The notes: generated by a model not told the origin, from the letters alone. A DNA stretch of 64,000 nucleotides from Azotobacter beijerinckii (GCF_900110885.1 NZ_FOFJ01000001.1:62001-126000); one strand, 5' to 3'; counted from the stretch's first letter, positions 9,869 through 18,693 are shown. A program made the numbers and translations.

Positions 9869-12391
9869 TCAGGAATCGCCCTCGACCCGCTCGACCTGCC
9901 CGGCCGGCGGCTCGTCGCCGGGCGATGCCCGCTCCTCCTCGGGTGCCGCCGCACCCGGCAGATCGATCCAGAAGCAGCAGCCGCGCCCCGGCTCGCTATG
10001 GAAACCCATGCTGCCGTTCATCAGTGCCGCCAGCTCATGGCAGAGCACCAGCCCGATGCCGGAGCCGGGAATGTTCGAACTCTCCCGGCCGAGGCGCTGG
10101 AAAGGCTGGAACAGCTGGCTCTGCTGCCCGGCATCGAGCCCCGGCCCAGTGTCCTTGACCCACAGACGCACGCAGTCCGAGCGCACCTCGTGGCCGAGCG
10201 TGACGCGCCCCTGCGGACGGTTGTACTTGATCGCATTGGACAAGAGGTTCAGCAGAATCTGCCGCAGACGGCGGGCGTCGGCCTGCACGTAGAGGGGCCG
10301 GCACATGGATATCAGCTGCAGGTGCAGCTGGCTTTCGCGGATCTGCGGCTGGACCAGTTCGGCGCAGCTGGCCAGTATGGCGCCGGCCTCGACCGGCCGG
10401 ATGAGCAATTGCTGGCGGCGCCCTTCCAGGGTGGAAAGGTCGAGGATGTCGTCCACCAGCGCGGTGAGATGCCGACCGGCCTTGACGATTTCCCGCGCGT
10501 ACTCGCCGACCAGACTCGCCTCGGGCTTGTCCTCCACCTCCAGCTCGATCAGTTGGGCGAAGCCCTGTACCGCGTTCAGCGGCGTGCGCAGCTCATGGCT
10601 CATACTGGACAGGAAGCGGCTCTTCGCCCGGCTGGCGTCCTGCGCCTCCAGCGTGGCACGACGCAGATCCTCCTGCACCGCCTTCAGTCGCGAGATATCC
10701 ACATGGGTGCCCGCCGAGTGCAACACCCGGCCGTCGACATCCCGCACCAGCGCCTGGCCGCGGGACAACAGCCAGACGTACTGGCCGGCACGGTCGACAC
10801 AGCGGTACTCCACCTCGTAGACCCCCTCGGCACCGCCGAAGAAGCTCTCGCGCCGGCGCTTGAGGCGCTCCATGTCGTCCGGGTGGACCAACCGGTTGAA
10901 CTCCTCGATGGTCACGCACTCGGCATCCAGGGCGAAACGCCTGGCGAAGCGGCTGCTCACCCGGATCAGGCTCTTGTCCGCCATGATCTCCCAGAGACTT
11001 TCGGTGGTGTTCTCCATCACCACCTCCAGCAACTGCTGAGCCCTGGAGCGCTCGGCCTCGCTGGCCTGCAATTGCCGATCGCTGCTGCGTACGGCGTCGG
11101 CCATCGCATCCAGCTCCTCGATCCGGCTGGGGCGTAGCAGCGACGGCCGATCGCCCTCGTCCTTCCGGCGGCCCTTGCCCAGATGCTTCAGCATGTCGGC
11201 GATGCCGTTGATCGGCCGCTCCAGCTCGCGGCTCAAGCGCCGCGAGCGCCGCCACCACAGGGCCAGGAACAGCGCATGGAAAAGGCACAGGCCGGCGATC
11301 AACAGGTAGCCGATCTGCTGATAATGGGCCGCCAGGGCGCGGGTCGGCTGGAGGATCCGCTCCTTGTCCACGACCAGCAGCAGACGCCAGCCGGTCTGGG
11401 GAGTCGCCTTCCAGGCCAGCAGATGCTCGTGACCGTCGAACATCGCCGCCTGCACCTCTCCTTCGGTGCCGGCCGCCTGCAGCAGATGCTCGACCTCGCG
11501 CCGCTGCCGCGGCGGGTTGACGGCGGTGGATTCGCCCGCTGCCCCGCCGGCCCTCGGCAAAGCCATGACACTCCCCTCCTCGTCGACCAGCACGGCATAC
11601 CCCTGCCAGGGCACGTCCAGAGCACCGATCTCGGCCAGCAACCCCTCGAGGTCGATTTCCAGACCGACCACACCCTCCAGAAAGTCGCCCCGGTATACCG
11701 GGGCGATCATCGCGATCCGCCAGGCCCCGGCGGGATCGTGATAGGGCGCGGTCCACACCGGCTGGCGCTCCGGGTTGTGGCGCTCGTCGGCCCGGGAATA
11801 GAACCGCCCCCCGGAAGACAGCACGTCCCCGGACTCCTTCTGCAATACGTCGAAGAACGGGTAGCGCCGGATGTAGTTGTCCCAGCTGCGAAAATAGACC
11901 GAAACCACCAGAGGACCGGCCTCCTCGATCGAACGCATCAGCGGATCGAGCTGCGACAGGCGCAGCGCCTTGGCATGATCCTGCCGCTCCGGCGGCGTGC
12001 TCTTTGCGTAGACGGAGGCCGCGCGGCCATCGTCGCTACGGCTATAGAACAGTCCATCCGGACCGAGCACATGCCGCGCCCGCTCCACCTCGTCCGGCTG
12101 GAAACCCCGCTCCTGCAAGGCATGGGCGACCGCCCCGCGAAAGATCTGCGCCTGCTTCTCGATATTCCACAAACGCCAGTCGACGATCTGCGCCTCGCGC
12201 TGTACGGTACCCGCCAGGGCCTGCTGCGCCCGCTCCTCGAGATGAGCGAGCTGGGCATCGCGTGTGGCGGCATTGCTCAGCAAATAGGCGCCGATCAGCA
12301 CGAACTCCACCAGTATCAGCGGAATCAAGGCGCACTGAACGAAGGCGCGCCAGATCCACCGGCGCAAGGGATAACGCGTTCCCCGAGGCAT
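9869..12391 (-). CDS. Membrane sensor histidine kinase (Cache-PAS-HisKA-HATPase)
   Basis: 840-residue sensor kinase. A transmembrane segment lies near residues 15-35, followed by a large periplasmic double-Cache-like region (about 40-345, with VYFRSWDNYIRRYPF and IAMIAPVYRGDFLEGVVGLEID) and a second membrane segment near 355-375. Next come a linker, a PAS/PAC domain (about 450-570, ending GTHVDISRLK), the HisKA box FLSSMSHELRTPLNAVQG with phospho-His near 597, and the HATPase boxes NLLSNAIKYN, DTGPGLD and GSGIGLVL. No receiver domain is attached and no response regulator gene is adjacent, so the partner is unknown. It converges on dld. The Cache class often senses carboxylates or amino acids; a lactate link is only suggested by position. 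The Shine-Dalgarno before the ATG is weak. Confidence 0.85.
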   Translation of the reverse strand: MPRGTRYPLRRWIWRAFVQCALIPLILVEFVLIGAYLLSNAATRDAQLAHLEERAQQALAGTVQREAQIVDWRLWNIEKQAQIFRGAVAHALQERGFQPDEVERARHVLGPDGLFYSRSDDGRAASVYAKSTPPERQDHAKALRLSQLDPLMRSIEEAGPLVVSVYFRSWDNYIRRYPFFDVLQKESGDVLSSGGRFYSRADERHNPERQPVWTAPYHDPAGAWRIAMIAPVYRGDFLEGVVGLEIDLEGLLAEIGALDVPWQGYAVLVDEEGSVMALPRAGGAAGESTAVNPPRQRREVEHLLQAAGTEGEVQAAMFDGHEHLLAWKATPQTGWRLLLVVDKERILQPTRALAAHYQQIGYLLIAGLCLFHALFLALWWRRSRRLSRELERPINGIADMLKHLGKGRRKDEGDRPSLLRPSRIEELDAMADAVRSSDRQLQASEAERSRAQQLLEVVMENTTESLWEIMADKSLIRVSSRFARRFALDAECVTIEEFNRLVHPDDMERLKRRRESFFGGAEGVYEVEYRCVDRAGQYVWLLSRGQALVRDVDGRVLHSAGTHVDISRLKAVQEDLRRATLEAQDASRAKSRFLSSMSHELRTPLNAVQGFAQLIELEVEDKPEASLVGEYAREIVKAGRHLTALVDDILDLSTLEGRRQQLLIRPVEAGAILASCAELVQPQIRESQLHLQLISMCRPLYVQADARRLRQILLNLLSNAIKYNRPQGRVTLGHEVRSDCVRLWVKDTGPGLDAGQQSQLFQPFQRLGRESSNIPGSGIGLVLCHELAALMNGSMGFHSEPGRGCCFWIDLPGAAAPEEERASPGDEPPAGQVERVEGDS

Positions 12392-12521
12392 ATGAAAGTC
12401 TCGCCACCCAGCGACATCGAAAGAAACATCATTAATAGCAGCCCGGCAGCGAATTTCGCCAGCATCGGCTGTCGACGCCCCGGCCTGTTTGTCGTAAACT
12501 TGACTTAATACCTAAGGTTTT

Positions 12522-12900
12522 GGGGCCGATTAGGATTCGACGCCGGTAACGAAACTTGAGGGGCATGCCGAGTTGGTAACAGAACTCGTAAATCCACTGT
12601 TGCAAACCTATAGTTGCCAACGATGACAACTTCGAAGGGTACGCGCTAGCCGCCTAACCTTCATCTGGTCGCTTCGGCGCCAGCGATCATCAGGGGATGC
12701 CTGTAAACCCGAAGTGATCGTCAGACAGAACAGGATCGCCGCCAAGTTCGCTGTAGACGTAACGGCTAAAATCCATACAGCTCGCTCCAAGCACCCTGCC
12801 ACTCGGGCGGCGCGGAGTTAACTCAGTAGAGCCGGCTAAGCATGTAGAACCGATAGCGGAGAGCTGGCGGACGGGGGTTCAAATCCCCCCGGCTCCACCA
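12522..12900 (+). ncRNA. ssrA: Transfer-messenger RNA (tmRNA)
   Basis: The 5' end GGGGCCG pairs with CGGCTCC next to an encoded CCA at 12898-12900, giving the tRNA-like acceptor stem. The T-arm sequence GGTTCAAATCC lies at 12876-12886. The tag reading frame runs 12616-12657: resume codon GCC, peptide ANDDNFEGYALAA, then TAA. The C-terminal ALAA is the usual ClpXP/ClpAP degron; the tag is a little longer than the 10-residue ANDDNYALAA I recall for P. aeruginosa. The partner gene smpB is at 639-1121, and a prophage is integrated exactly at the 3' end. Length and the acceptor, T-arm and tag features fit; I did not fold the pseudoknots. Confidence 0.97.
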
Positions 12901-12904
12901 AATA
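12875..12904 (+). repeat. attL: left 30-bp direct repeat at the ssrA 3' end
   Basis: This 30-bp stretch is repeated exactly at 22175-22204. It covers the T-arm 3' half, acceptor strand, CCA and four bases beyond. The bases just outside the match differ at both ends (GG versus GA before; A versus G after), which fixes the limits of the core. The left copy is part of the functional tmRNA. Confidence 0.93.
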
Positions 12905-12941
12905 AGCCCTTGAAAATACTAGATATTTTCAGGGGCTTTTT
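12905..12941 (+). terminator. Prophage-borne terminator directly behind tmRNA
   Basis: AGCCCTTGAAAATA (12905-12918) pairs with TATTTTCAGGGGCT (12924-12937), and T residues continue to 12941. It starts five bases after the tmRNA CCA and is wholly phage DNA apart from the att core. It would end ssrA transcription. The integrase stop codon (12919-12921) lies in its loop. Confidence 0.8.
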
Positions 12942-13947
12942 CATTGGGTGTCGACAAAGTGTCGAACGAAGCCAGCGGGCCGAAGCGGATCGCATCCGAC
13001 AGGTGATCGGGTGACAGGTGCGCATAGCGCATGGTCATCGCCAGGCTGGAATGCCCAAGAATCTTTTGCAAGGTCAGAATGTTGCCGCCGTTTTGCATGA
13101 AGTGGCTGGCGAAGGTATGCCGGAGCGCATGCGCAGCCTGCCCCCTGGGGAGCTTGATCGAGGTTCGCGCCAAGGCACGGCGGAACGACGTGATGGAGCC
13201 CGTAAAAGCTCCATGCCGCTTCCAGTGACGAACGACCAGGTTATGCAGTTTGGCAGTGATCGGCACGGACCGGACCTTGCCGTTTTTCGTCCCGCTGAAC
13301 GTGACCACTCCAGCCCGCAAAGCAGTGAGCTTGAGCTTTTCCGCCTCCGACCAGCGCGCCCCCGTTGCCAAGCAGATCAAGACAATCGGCTCCACATGCG
13401 GATTGTCACAGCCCGAACGGATCGACTCGAGTAGCTCAGCAATCTGCTCGGCAGTCAGCCAGGACAGTTCGCGCTCCTGGATACGCAACGGCTTCACCAG
13501 GGCGAGCGGATTCTGATAGTCGATCTGGCCAAGACCCCGCAGCTCATTGAATACTGACCGCAGATAGCCCAGCTCATTGTTCAAGGTCTTGGCCGTAGTG
13601 CCAGCTTCCAGCCGCACGCGACGGTCATGCGCATAGACCTGCGGATCAAGGCGAGCCGCAATCGGATCGCCCAGGCGCTTGGCCAACGCATCGAGCTTGG
13701 ATCGACGCCGCAGACCATCCCGAAGCGAGTGGCCATGAAGATCGAACCAGGCAGCGACCAACGCTGTCAGCCGACGCACATCAGCCGGCCGCGGTGACCA
13801 ATCGGGAGTCTCGATGCATTTGATTCGGCACGTCGACTCGAACCGCTGCGCCTCGCCCTTGGTCTTGAACGTCTTGCGAAAGCGACGGCCCTTGACCGGC
13901 TCCACATCGACTTTCCAGCGACCGTCAGGAGTTTGCTGAATCGCCAT
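12919..13947 (-). CDS. Prophage tyrosine integrase
   Basis: 342-residue site-specific tyrosine recombinase. An AP2-like/SAM-like N-terminus (MAIQQTPDGRWKVDVEPVKG) is followed by a catalytic domain with ATGARWSEAEKL (first catalytic Arg), HALRHTFASHFMQ (His-x-x-Arg) and TMRYAHLSPDHL (nucleophilic Tyr). The gene lies next to attL and is expected to recombine phage attP with the ssrA 3' end. The ATG at 13945-13947 is chosen because it overlaps the stop of the replication gene (TGATG), implying coupled translation as the last gene of the phage transcript. An in-frame upstream start at 13965 would add six residues. It corresponds in position to the PA0728-type integrase of Pf4. Confidence 0.95.
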   Translation of the reverse strand: MAIQQTPDGRWKVDVEPVKGRRFRKTFKTKGEAQRFESTCRIKCIETPDWSPRPADVRRLTALVAAWFDLHGHSLRDGLRRRSKLDALAKRLGDPIAARLDPQVYAHDRRVRLEAGTTAKTLNNELGYLRSVFNELRGLGQIDYQNPLALVKPLRIQERELSWLTAEQIAELLESIRSGCDNPHVEPIVLICLATGARWSEAEKLKLTALRAGVVTFSGTKNGKVRSVPITAKLHNLVVRHWKRHGAFTGSITSFRRALARTSIKLPRGQAAHALRHTFASHFMQNGGNILTLQKILGHSSLAMTMRYAHLSPDHLSDAIRFGPLASFDTLSTPNEKAPENI

Positions 13948-15242
13948 CAGACAGCCCGCCCCCAACGCACGACACGCTCCTCGAGGCGCTCCTTGATCTG
14001 CCGGTAAATGTCCCGTTCGGTCATTTCCTTGGCCGCATAGTGCTCCTGGATGACTTTCCAGACCGGCAGGGTCTTGAGTGCCTCAATCCCCTTTTTTGCG
14101 CCTATGCCCTGCCGTGCCAGGAGCGTGACAAAGTTTCCCATCATGAGGTCCACGTTTTTGCCGGAGAAGCCCTTGGCGGTCTTGTAGTAGCGGCGGTACT
14201 CGGTTTCGTCCAGGAGCGAGTCACGGCCGGTTTCCACCCGCACATCGTCGCGAATCAGGATCCACAGCGGATCATTGACGTCAGGACGGGAGAGCAAGCG
14301 GAAATTGCCCAGGCCGTACCGCCAGAGCCCGTCCAGGTGCGGCACAAGGGAGGCATAGCAGTCGGAATTGATGAACTGGCCGGTATGGATCGAGCAGCTA
14401 CCGTCGGCGAACTGCTGAACAACGGAATGGTGGTAGCGCAACTCGATCCGCCAGACGGGTTGATCCTCCTGATAGTTGGCCGGGTCCGACTCATCGAACG
14501 GGTTGCTGTAACGCTTCCAGACGCTTTCCCAATAGTCGAGCTTGTCGATGGCCCTGGCTTGCTCGGTCTTGTTGTAGATGGCGAGCTGGCAGGCCCCTGC
14601 GGAGCCCCAGAGAAAGGACTGGCCGTGGCCGTAGACGGCGGACTTGTCGGCCCACTCGAACGAGGACACACCGTCGAACCGGCGCTGTGCCGTTGCCTTG
14701 CAGTGCAGTCGTGCCACGAGGTCAGCCGGAGGCGTCCAGCCCTGGAGGTCGAGCGCAATGTGAACCGCGCATTGCGAGCGCTCCCTGTGCGTCAGCGCCG
14801 CATCAGCCAGGAAATCGAGCTGCTCCTGGAGGCGCCGCGAATCCTGCTGGTCGATGGCATGCGGACTCACCTCGATCTTGAGGTGGGGACCAATCGCATC
14901 GGGTTTGACGTTGAAATTCTTGAACAGCAGGATCAGGCCAAGGTCAGCATTCTGGAGCTTGTACTGATAGCCGGAGTCGCGACCGACCCGGCTTAAGTGG
15001 AAGCGGTAGCCGGCGAAGTCCACCAGTCCGGGCTTGGATTCGGCCAGGGCGAGCGTTTCAGGCCGCAGCATGCCGCGATAGTGCTGCCGCACGGTATCGA
15101 CGCCGCAGCGGATCAGGCGGACGCCGGAAAGGTCGGTAAACGACGCACGCTGGTCATCGAAAAAGAAACGGCCCTTCGGGTCCTCCTGGACCTCGCCGCC
15201 GGCACCCATGAACACGCGCACCTGATCGACTGACTTTTTCAC
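13947..15242 (-). CDS. Filamentous phage replication initiation protein (pII-like)
   Basis: 431-residue protein resembling the replication initiation factor of Pf-type and CTX-type filamentous phages (Rep_trans family), which nicks the replicative form to start rolling-circle synthesis. Segments include DFAGYRFHLSRVGRD, GPHLKIEVSPHAI and FLWGSAGACQLAIYNKT. The start is GTG at 15242 with AAGGGGG four bases upstream. A long hairpin (15318-15381) lies in its leader and could control translation. The stop overlaps the integrase ATG. Position between Zot and integrase matches the Pf4 initiator gene. Catalytic Tyr residues were not assigned with confidence. Confidence 0.88.
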   Translation of the reverse strand: MKKSVDQVRVFMGAGGEVQEDPKGRFFFDDQRASFTDLSGVRLIRCGVDTVRQHYRGMLRPETLALAESKPGLVDFAGYRFHLSRVGRDSGYQYKLQNADLGLILLFKNFNVKPDAIGPHLKIEVSPHAIDQQDSRRLQEQLDFLADAALTHRERSQCAVHIALDLQGWTPPADLVARLHCKATAQRRFDGVSSFEWADKSAVYGHGQSFLWGSAGACQLAIYNKTEQARAIDKLDYWESVWKRYSNPFDESDPANYQEDQPVWRIELRYHHSVVQQFADGSCSIHTGQFINSDCYASLVPHLDGLWRYGLGNFRLLSRPDVNDPLWILIRDDVRVETGRDSLLDETEYRRYYKTAKGFSGKNVDLMMGNFVTLLARQGIGAKKGIEALKTLPVWKVIQEHYAAKEMTERDIYRQIKERLEERVVRWGRAV

Positions 15243-15317
15243 AAAACCCCCTTACTGAGACGAAACGACACTCACGAAATTGCTTTTATTGACGTGCTAC
15301 AGGGACGTCCCACCACC

Positions 15318-15381
15318 CGAAGCGGCGGCTTTTTGCGGCGGGCTCCTGCGTCGCTCCGTCCGCAAAAAAACCGCCGCTTCG
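15318..15381. promoter_or_regulatory. Leader hairpin A upstream of the replication gene
   Basis: CGAAGCGGCGG (15318-15328) pairs with CCGCCGCTTCG (15371-15381), continued by TTTTTGCGG against CCGCAAAAA. The loop carries GGCTCCTGCGTCGCTC at 15341-15356, identical to the loop of the hairpin at 18589-18643. It lies between zot and rep, about 75 bases before the rep start. On the minus strand the loop reads GAGCGACGCAGGAGCC. A terminator for zot is a poor fit: zot lies downstream of it on the minus strand. Confidence 0.75.
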
Positions 15382-15511
15382 GAGGCTAATCACCTCCAAG
15401 TTATGCGAAGCGTTGGCTCAGAAAATCGAGCGCACCCAGAGCATGAAGCCGACAGACAGAAACACCAGCGGCGGCACCGAAAACACGAAAAGATCGCACC
15501 AGGTCATCGAG

Positions 15512-16729
15512 TCACCTCCACGGTTTGGACGAATAGTCGCTGTCGGTCACAACCACGGGCTCCGGTGAGCCAAAAGCCACAGGCCGAGGGTCTGCAGGAC
15601 GCTCGCGTTGAGCCTGCCGCGTCGACGGCTGTGCCGCCGGCTCCTGCTGCTCAAACTCCTGATCCTTGCCCTTGTGCCGACGATCGGGAATCGTGGGATC
15701 GAAGAACCCATAATCCACGACGTTCTGACAGAACTGAAAATCGGTCTTGAAGCGCGTCCCCTGCTGCGTGTAGCACTGACACACCGTAGGAGCGCCGTTG
15801 ACGGTCGCCGAGGCCATCCGTTGCCGCTCGCGGGCGTAAGTATCCGGATCGCTGCTCGACATGCAGTAGAGCTTGGGAAAGGCCTTGGGCTCGGTCAGCT
15901 CGTCATAGATCGGCGCCGAGGCAGGCAGATTATCGAGCCGAGGCTTACGCTCGGCGACATACTGCGCCGGCGATACCGGAGCCGACTTAACCTGGTCTGG
16001 CACGATGCCCGGGAGAACGGCCTTAGCAGCTCCGGCAACCGTCTCCCCCAAACTAGCCGCAGGCTTGTCCTGGGCAGCAGCCTCATCAGGAACAATGCGG
16101 CTATAGAAAACCACCGAGCAATAGACAACCACCAGGATGACCAGGACAGACAACACAGCCTTCCTGGACGGCCGGAACTTGAAGTGATGCTCGGTCTTCG
16201 CACTCTGATAAACATCGAAGAACTTCCGATCCAGCGTGATGATCGTCCTGGACGACTGCGAGAAGCTGGAAAGCTTTTCGACATCGTTAACGACTCGAGG
16301 CGTCTCATACCGAGAAACCTTGGAGGAGCCGAAGATGCGCCAATAATGAACATGCAAGTTGCAAAGACGCCGCGCATGCACATCGATAAAGCGAGGGTCC
16401 TGGGTGATCAAATGGACTTCGTGCCCCTGCTTACGCATCACCTCGAAAGCCGAAATGTGTTCCGGGACATCCTTGCGAGGATCACGAACACCAAACCAAC
16501 CTTGCGCTTCGTCGATCACGATAATCGCGTTATGCGGCAACTGCTGCCACTTGAGAGGATCGTCAAACTCATACCAGGAAGCCTTGAGCTTCTCAGGCTT
16601 CAAATCCGTCACGTTGTGATAGTAAACCGGCCGCCCCTCCTTGCTCGCCTGGGCATCGACTTCCTTGATGGTATTCAGCGTCTTACCATTGCCTTGCAGA
16701 CCGGTACGAATCGTCAAACATGCAGACAT
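15512..16729 (-). CDS. zot: Zot/pI family phage assembly ATPase
   Basis: 405-residue zonula-occludens-toxin-like protein, the filamentous phage assembly ATPase (pI) of the inner membrane. Walker A is GLQGNGKT at residues 10-17 and Walker B is AIIVIDEAQ near 70. A transmembrane segment (VLSVLVILVVVYCSVVFY, about 197-215) separates the cytoplasmic ATPase from a periplasmic tail with a cysteine pair. The gene starts two bases after the pVI-like gene's stop, as part of the same transcript. The name reflects family membership; in Pf-type phages the protein is for virion extrusion, and a toxin activity cannot be inferred here. Confidence 0.95.
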   Translation of the reverse strand: MSACLTIRTGLQGNGKTLNTIKEVDAQASKEGRPVYYHNVTDLKPEKLKASWYEFDDPLKWQQLPHNAIIVIDEAQGWFGVRDPRKDVPEHISAFEVMRKQGHEVHLITQDPRFIDVHARRLCNLHVHYWRIFGSSKVSRYETPRVVNDVEKLSSFSQSSRTIITLDRKFFDVYQSAKTEHHFKFRPSRKAVLSVLVILVVVYCSVVFYSRIVPDEAAAQDKPAASLGETVAGAAKAVLPGIVPDQVKSAPVSPAQYVAERKPRLDNLPASAPIYDELTEPKAFPKLYCMSSSDPDTYARERQRMASATVNGAPTVCQCYTQQGTRFKTDFQFCQNVVDYGFFDPTIPDRRHKGKDQEFEQQEPAAQPSTRQAQRERPADPRPVAFGSPEPVVVTDSDYSSKPWR

Positions 16730-16731
16730 GA

Positions 16732-17046
16732 TTAAAAGTTCTCCGCATTGTTGAGAAACTTATACCGACCATTCTTACCCGTCGCCGACATGCCGGAAAG
16801 AATCAACCGAGTAATCACAGCCGAGAAATAGATGTTGATAGCAACATCGAACTGAGCCAGCCCCATGATCGCCTGGATCACGATGCCGGTATTGCCGATC
16901 TGCGACATCACATAATCACGCGCTTCGTCGATCACGAAGTTGACACCGACATACGTCGCCAGCCCAATACCCAACACTTTCATGACCATTTTGACCAGCG
17001 GTCCAAGAGCGGTAATCAGAACAGAAATCAACGCCAGATAATGCAT
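16732..17046 (-). CDS. pVI-like minor coat protein (DUF2523-like)
   Basis: 104-residue hydrophobic protein with about three membrane segments (LALISVLITALGPLVKMV near the N-terminus; VLGIGLATYVGVNFV; a segment near AQFDVAINIYFSAVI). It is the usual gene between the adsorption protein and Zot in Pf-type phages, equivalent to M13 pVI, which caps the proximal virion end. The ATG at 17044-17046 overlaps the adsorption gene's stop as TGATG. A GTG one codon upstream is also possible. Confidence 0.85.
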   Translation of the reverse strand: MHYLALISVLITALGPLVKMVMKVLGIGLATYVGVNFVIDEARDYVMSQIGNTGIVIQAIMGLAQFDVAINIYFSAVITRLILSGMSATGKNGRYKFLNNAENF

Positions 17047-18481
17047 CACTCACCCCCAAATGCACGACCAACATAGAGCGCCGAAAAAACGCTCGCCACA
17101 ATCACAACGAGAGGCCCCAACGCCTCGGCAAAATCGCACAGCGGCTGATACTCAAACGAAACATTCAAGCCACCCGTGGACAACGAAGTGGTCTCAGGAG
17201 GCGGACAAGACTTGGGCAAAAAGCTGGTAGCCTCAGAGATGAAAGACGGCGCCTGGGTTACTTGTTGATCAACCTGGAACTGATCGCCCTGAAGCATTTG
17301 ATCTATCGCCGCCTTATTGCTATCCAAGTCATACAACTTATCAACCTTACAACGCAATTCCTTCTCTTGATTCAGCAGCGCACAAGAAACAGCGTCACCT
17401 TCACAAGACAACTGAATATCGCATTGCTCACCATCAACACTGGATTCCTTTCACAGGTATCAGTAACGGCACAATCTTCCAAACCATCGCCATCTTGATC
17501 ACTATTACTATCTGTAGAGCAAGAAGAGCCAGAGCACTGACCCGAAGTCGAAAGTACATTACCGGACGAATCGGTAACCGTTGTCTTGGTTGTTGTCGTC
17601 TTTGAAGTAGTACAGGAAACGCCGGTACAACCCTCTTTAGTATAAACATCCGTCTTTGTCTGAGTCGTAGAACCGTTGGGATTGCTAGATGTCGAGATTG
17701 TCGTATCAACCGTATCAGTCTTTGACGTAGATTCACCGATACAAACCTGCTGACCGTTTACAGTTCCACAATATTTACCGGTATTCGATACTTCCTTAGA
17801 AGACGTACACGATTGCGTGCCATCCGCCGCCGTTTCATAAATACAAGGCTGATCAGTAATATCAATCGTCGGCTTTTCGGTAACTTCCGCAACCGGCGCA
17901 TCCGTCACCGGACCCGTATTTGACTCGCCCGTCCCCTTCGCTTCAACCGCACAAACAAAGCCCGTGCCCGTAGTAGACGACTGACAGAAAAAGTTTTCGC
18001 CATCGTTCACAATGTTATAAACACAACCTTCCGAAACGAGAGACGTCGGCAACGAACCATTGGCGGAATTAATTAAAAAATCTTTTGACTGACCAGTAGT
18101 ACAAATTGGCGCAGGCGGAACATCACAAAGACCAGTTGAAGAATTATAAGTAGTACCAGAAGAACAAATACTACCACCGCGAGAAATTGAAACAGAAGGA
18201 GTAGCAGTAGAGCCATTAGAAGCAGAAAGATTTAAAGTACATAGATATGAAGTAAGGGAAACAAAACTTAAAGAAGAACCTGTAGCGGTCCAACTAGGAG
18301 AAGAATAAGCAGCTTCAGTAGCAGAACAAGCAGCTTGAGGCGAAGAATAATGAAGACCATAAATAGAAGAAGTACCAGGCAAGCTCTGAGTAGCCAAAGA
18401 CCAGTAATAATCAACAGCAAAAGCAGCCTGCCCCAAAACAATACCCACCACCAACACAACTAACTTTAAAAACCTCTCCAT
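17046..18481 (-). pseudogene. coaA: pIII-like adsorption protein gene, frameshifted
   Basis: Minor coat/adsorption protein. The start at 18479-18481 gives a signal peptide (MERFLKLVVLVVGIVLGQAAFA), then a Ser/Thr/Gly-rich, cysteine-containing region. The frame runs to a Ser/Asp-rich linker and ...DTCERNP at about 17443. There the reading shifts by one base. The -1 frame continues SVDGEQCDIQLSCEGDAVSC, a typical pIII/TspB-like C-terminal domain, and ends with the membrane anchor GPLVVIVASVFSALYVGRAF and a stop at 17046-17048. The upstream frame otherwise stops at 17372. The pattern equals loss of one base at a C/G run (17441-17443). No canonical slippery heptamer is present, so mutation or sequencing error is likelier than programmed frameshifting. 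Confidence 0.85.
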
Positions 18482-18482
18482 A

Positions 18483-18560
18483 TCAAACCCGCCCGAACAG
18501 CAGCCACGCAAACGCCAGCGTGGAAACGATCAATACATAAACCTGAGGATCAAAGGCCAT
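18483..18560 (-). CDS. 25-residue hydrophobic phage protein (pVII/pIX-like)
   Basis: A very small gene: ATG at 18558-18560, TGA at 18483-18485, encoding MAFDPQVYVLIVSTLAFAWL followed by LFGRV. Most of it is one membrane segment. It sits between the major coat protein terminator and the adsorption gene, two bases before the latter's ATG. This is the position and size of the tiny end-cap coat proteins of filamentous phages. AGGACTCTC precedes the ATG, only a modest Shine-Dalgarno. Confidence 0.65.
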   Translation of the reverse strand: MAFDPQVYVLIVSTLAFAWLLFGRV

Positions 18561-18588
18561 GGTGAGAGTCCTTTAAATACTGATATCT

Positions 18589-18643
18589 CGCGGCTGTTTT
18601 TGTTATTGGCTCCTGCGTCGCTCAATTAACAAAAAACATCCGC
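18589..18643. promoter_or_regulatory. Leader hairpin B with the same 16-nt loop
   Basis: GCGG-TGTTTTTGTTA-TT on the left (18590-18607) pairs imperfectly with AATTAACAAAAAACATCCGC (18624-18643) on the right. The loop GGCTCCTGCGTCGCTC at 18608-18623 is identical to that at 15341-15356, although the stems differ in sequence. It lies about 30 bases upstream of the 25-residue gene and the adsorption gene. Confidence 0.75.
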
Positions 18644-18658
18644 TCGGGCAGTTGATCG

Positions 18659-18693
18659 AAAAAAAACCCCGCCGAGGCTTCACCAGGGCGGGG
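18659..18693 (-). terminator. Rho-independent terminator after the major coat protein gene
   Basis: On the minus strand CCCCGCC (complement of 18687-18693) pairs with GGCGGGG (complement of 18667-18673) and is followed by eight T residues (complement of 18659-18666). It lies 16 bases past the coat gene stop. This is the same logic as the central terminator of M13, which keeps coat protein mRNA abundant relative to the adsorption gene. Confidence 0.9.

Noticed and set aside
12432..12802. Minus-strand open frames across the tmRNA gene
   Set aside because: They are antisense to a clear structural RNA and have no start signals or protein-like composition.
15512..16729. Zot as an enterotoxin
   Set aside because: The ATPase and membrane architecture is that of filamentous phage pI assembly proteins; toxin activity cannot be inferred from the family name.
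17372..17443. Programmed -1 frameshifting in the pIII-like gene
   Set aside because: The junction lacks a slippery heptamer or obvious downstream stimulator; a simple indel or sequencing error explains it better.
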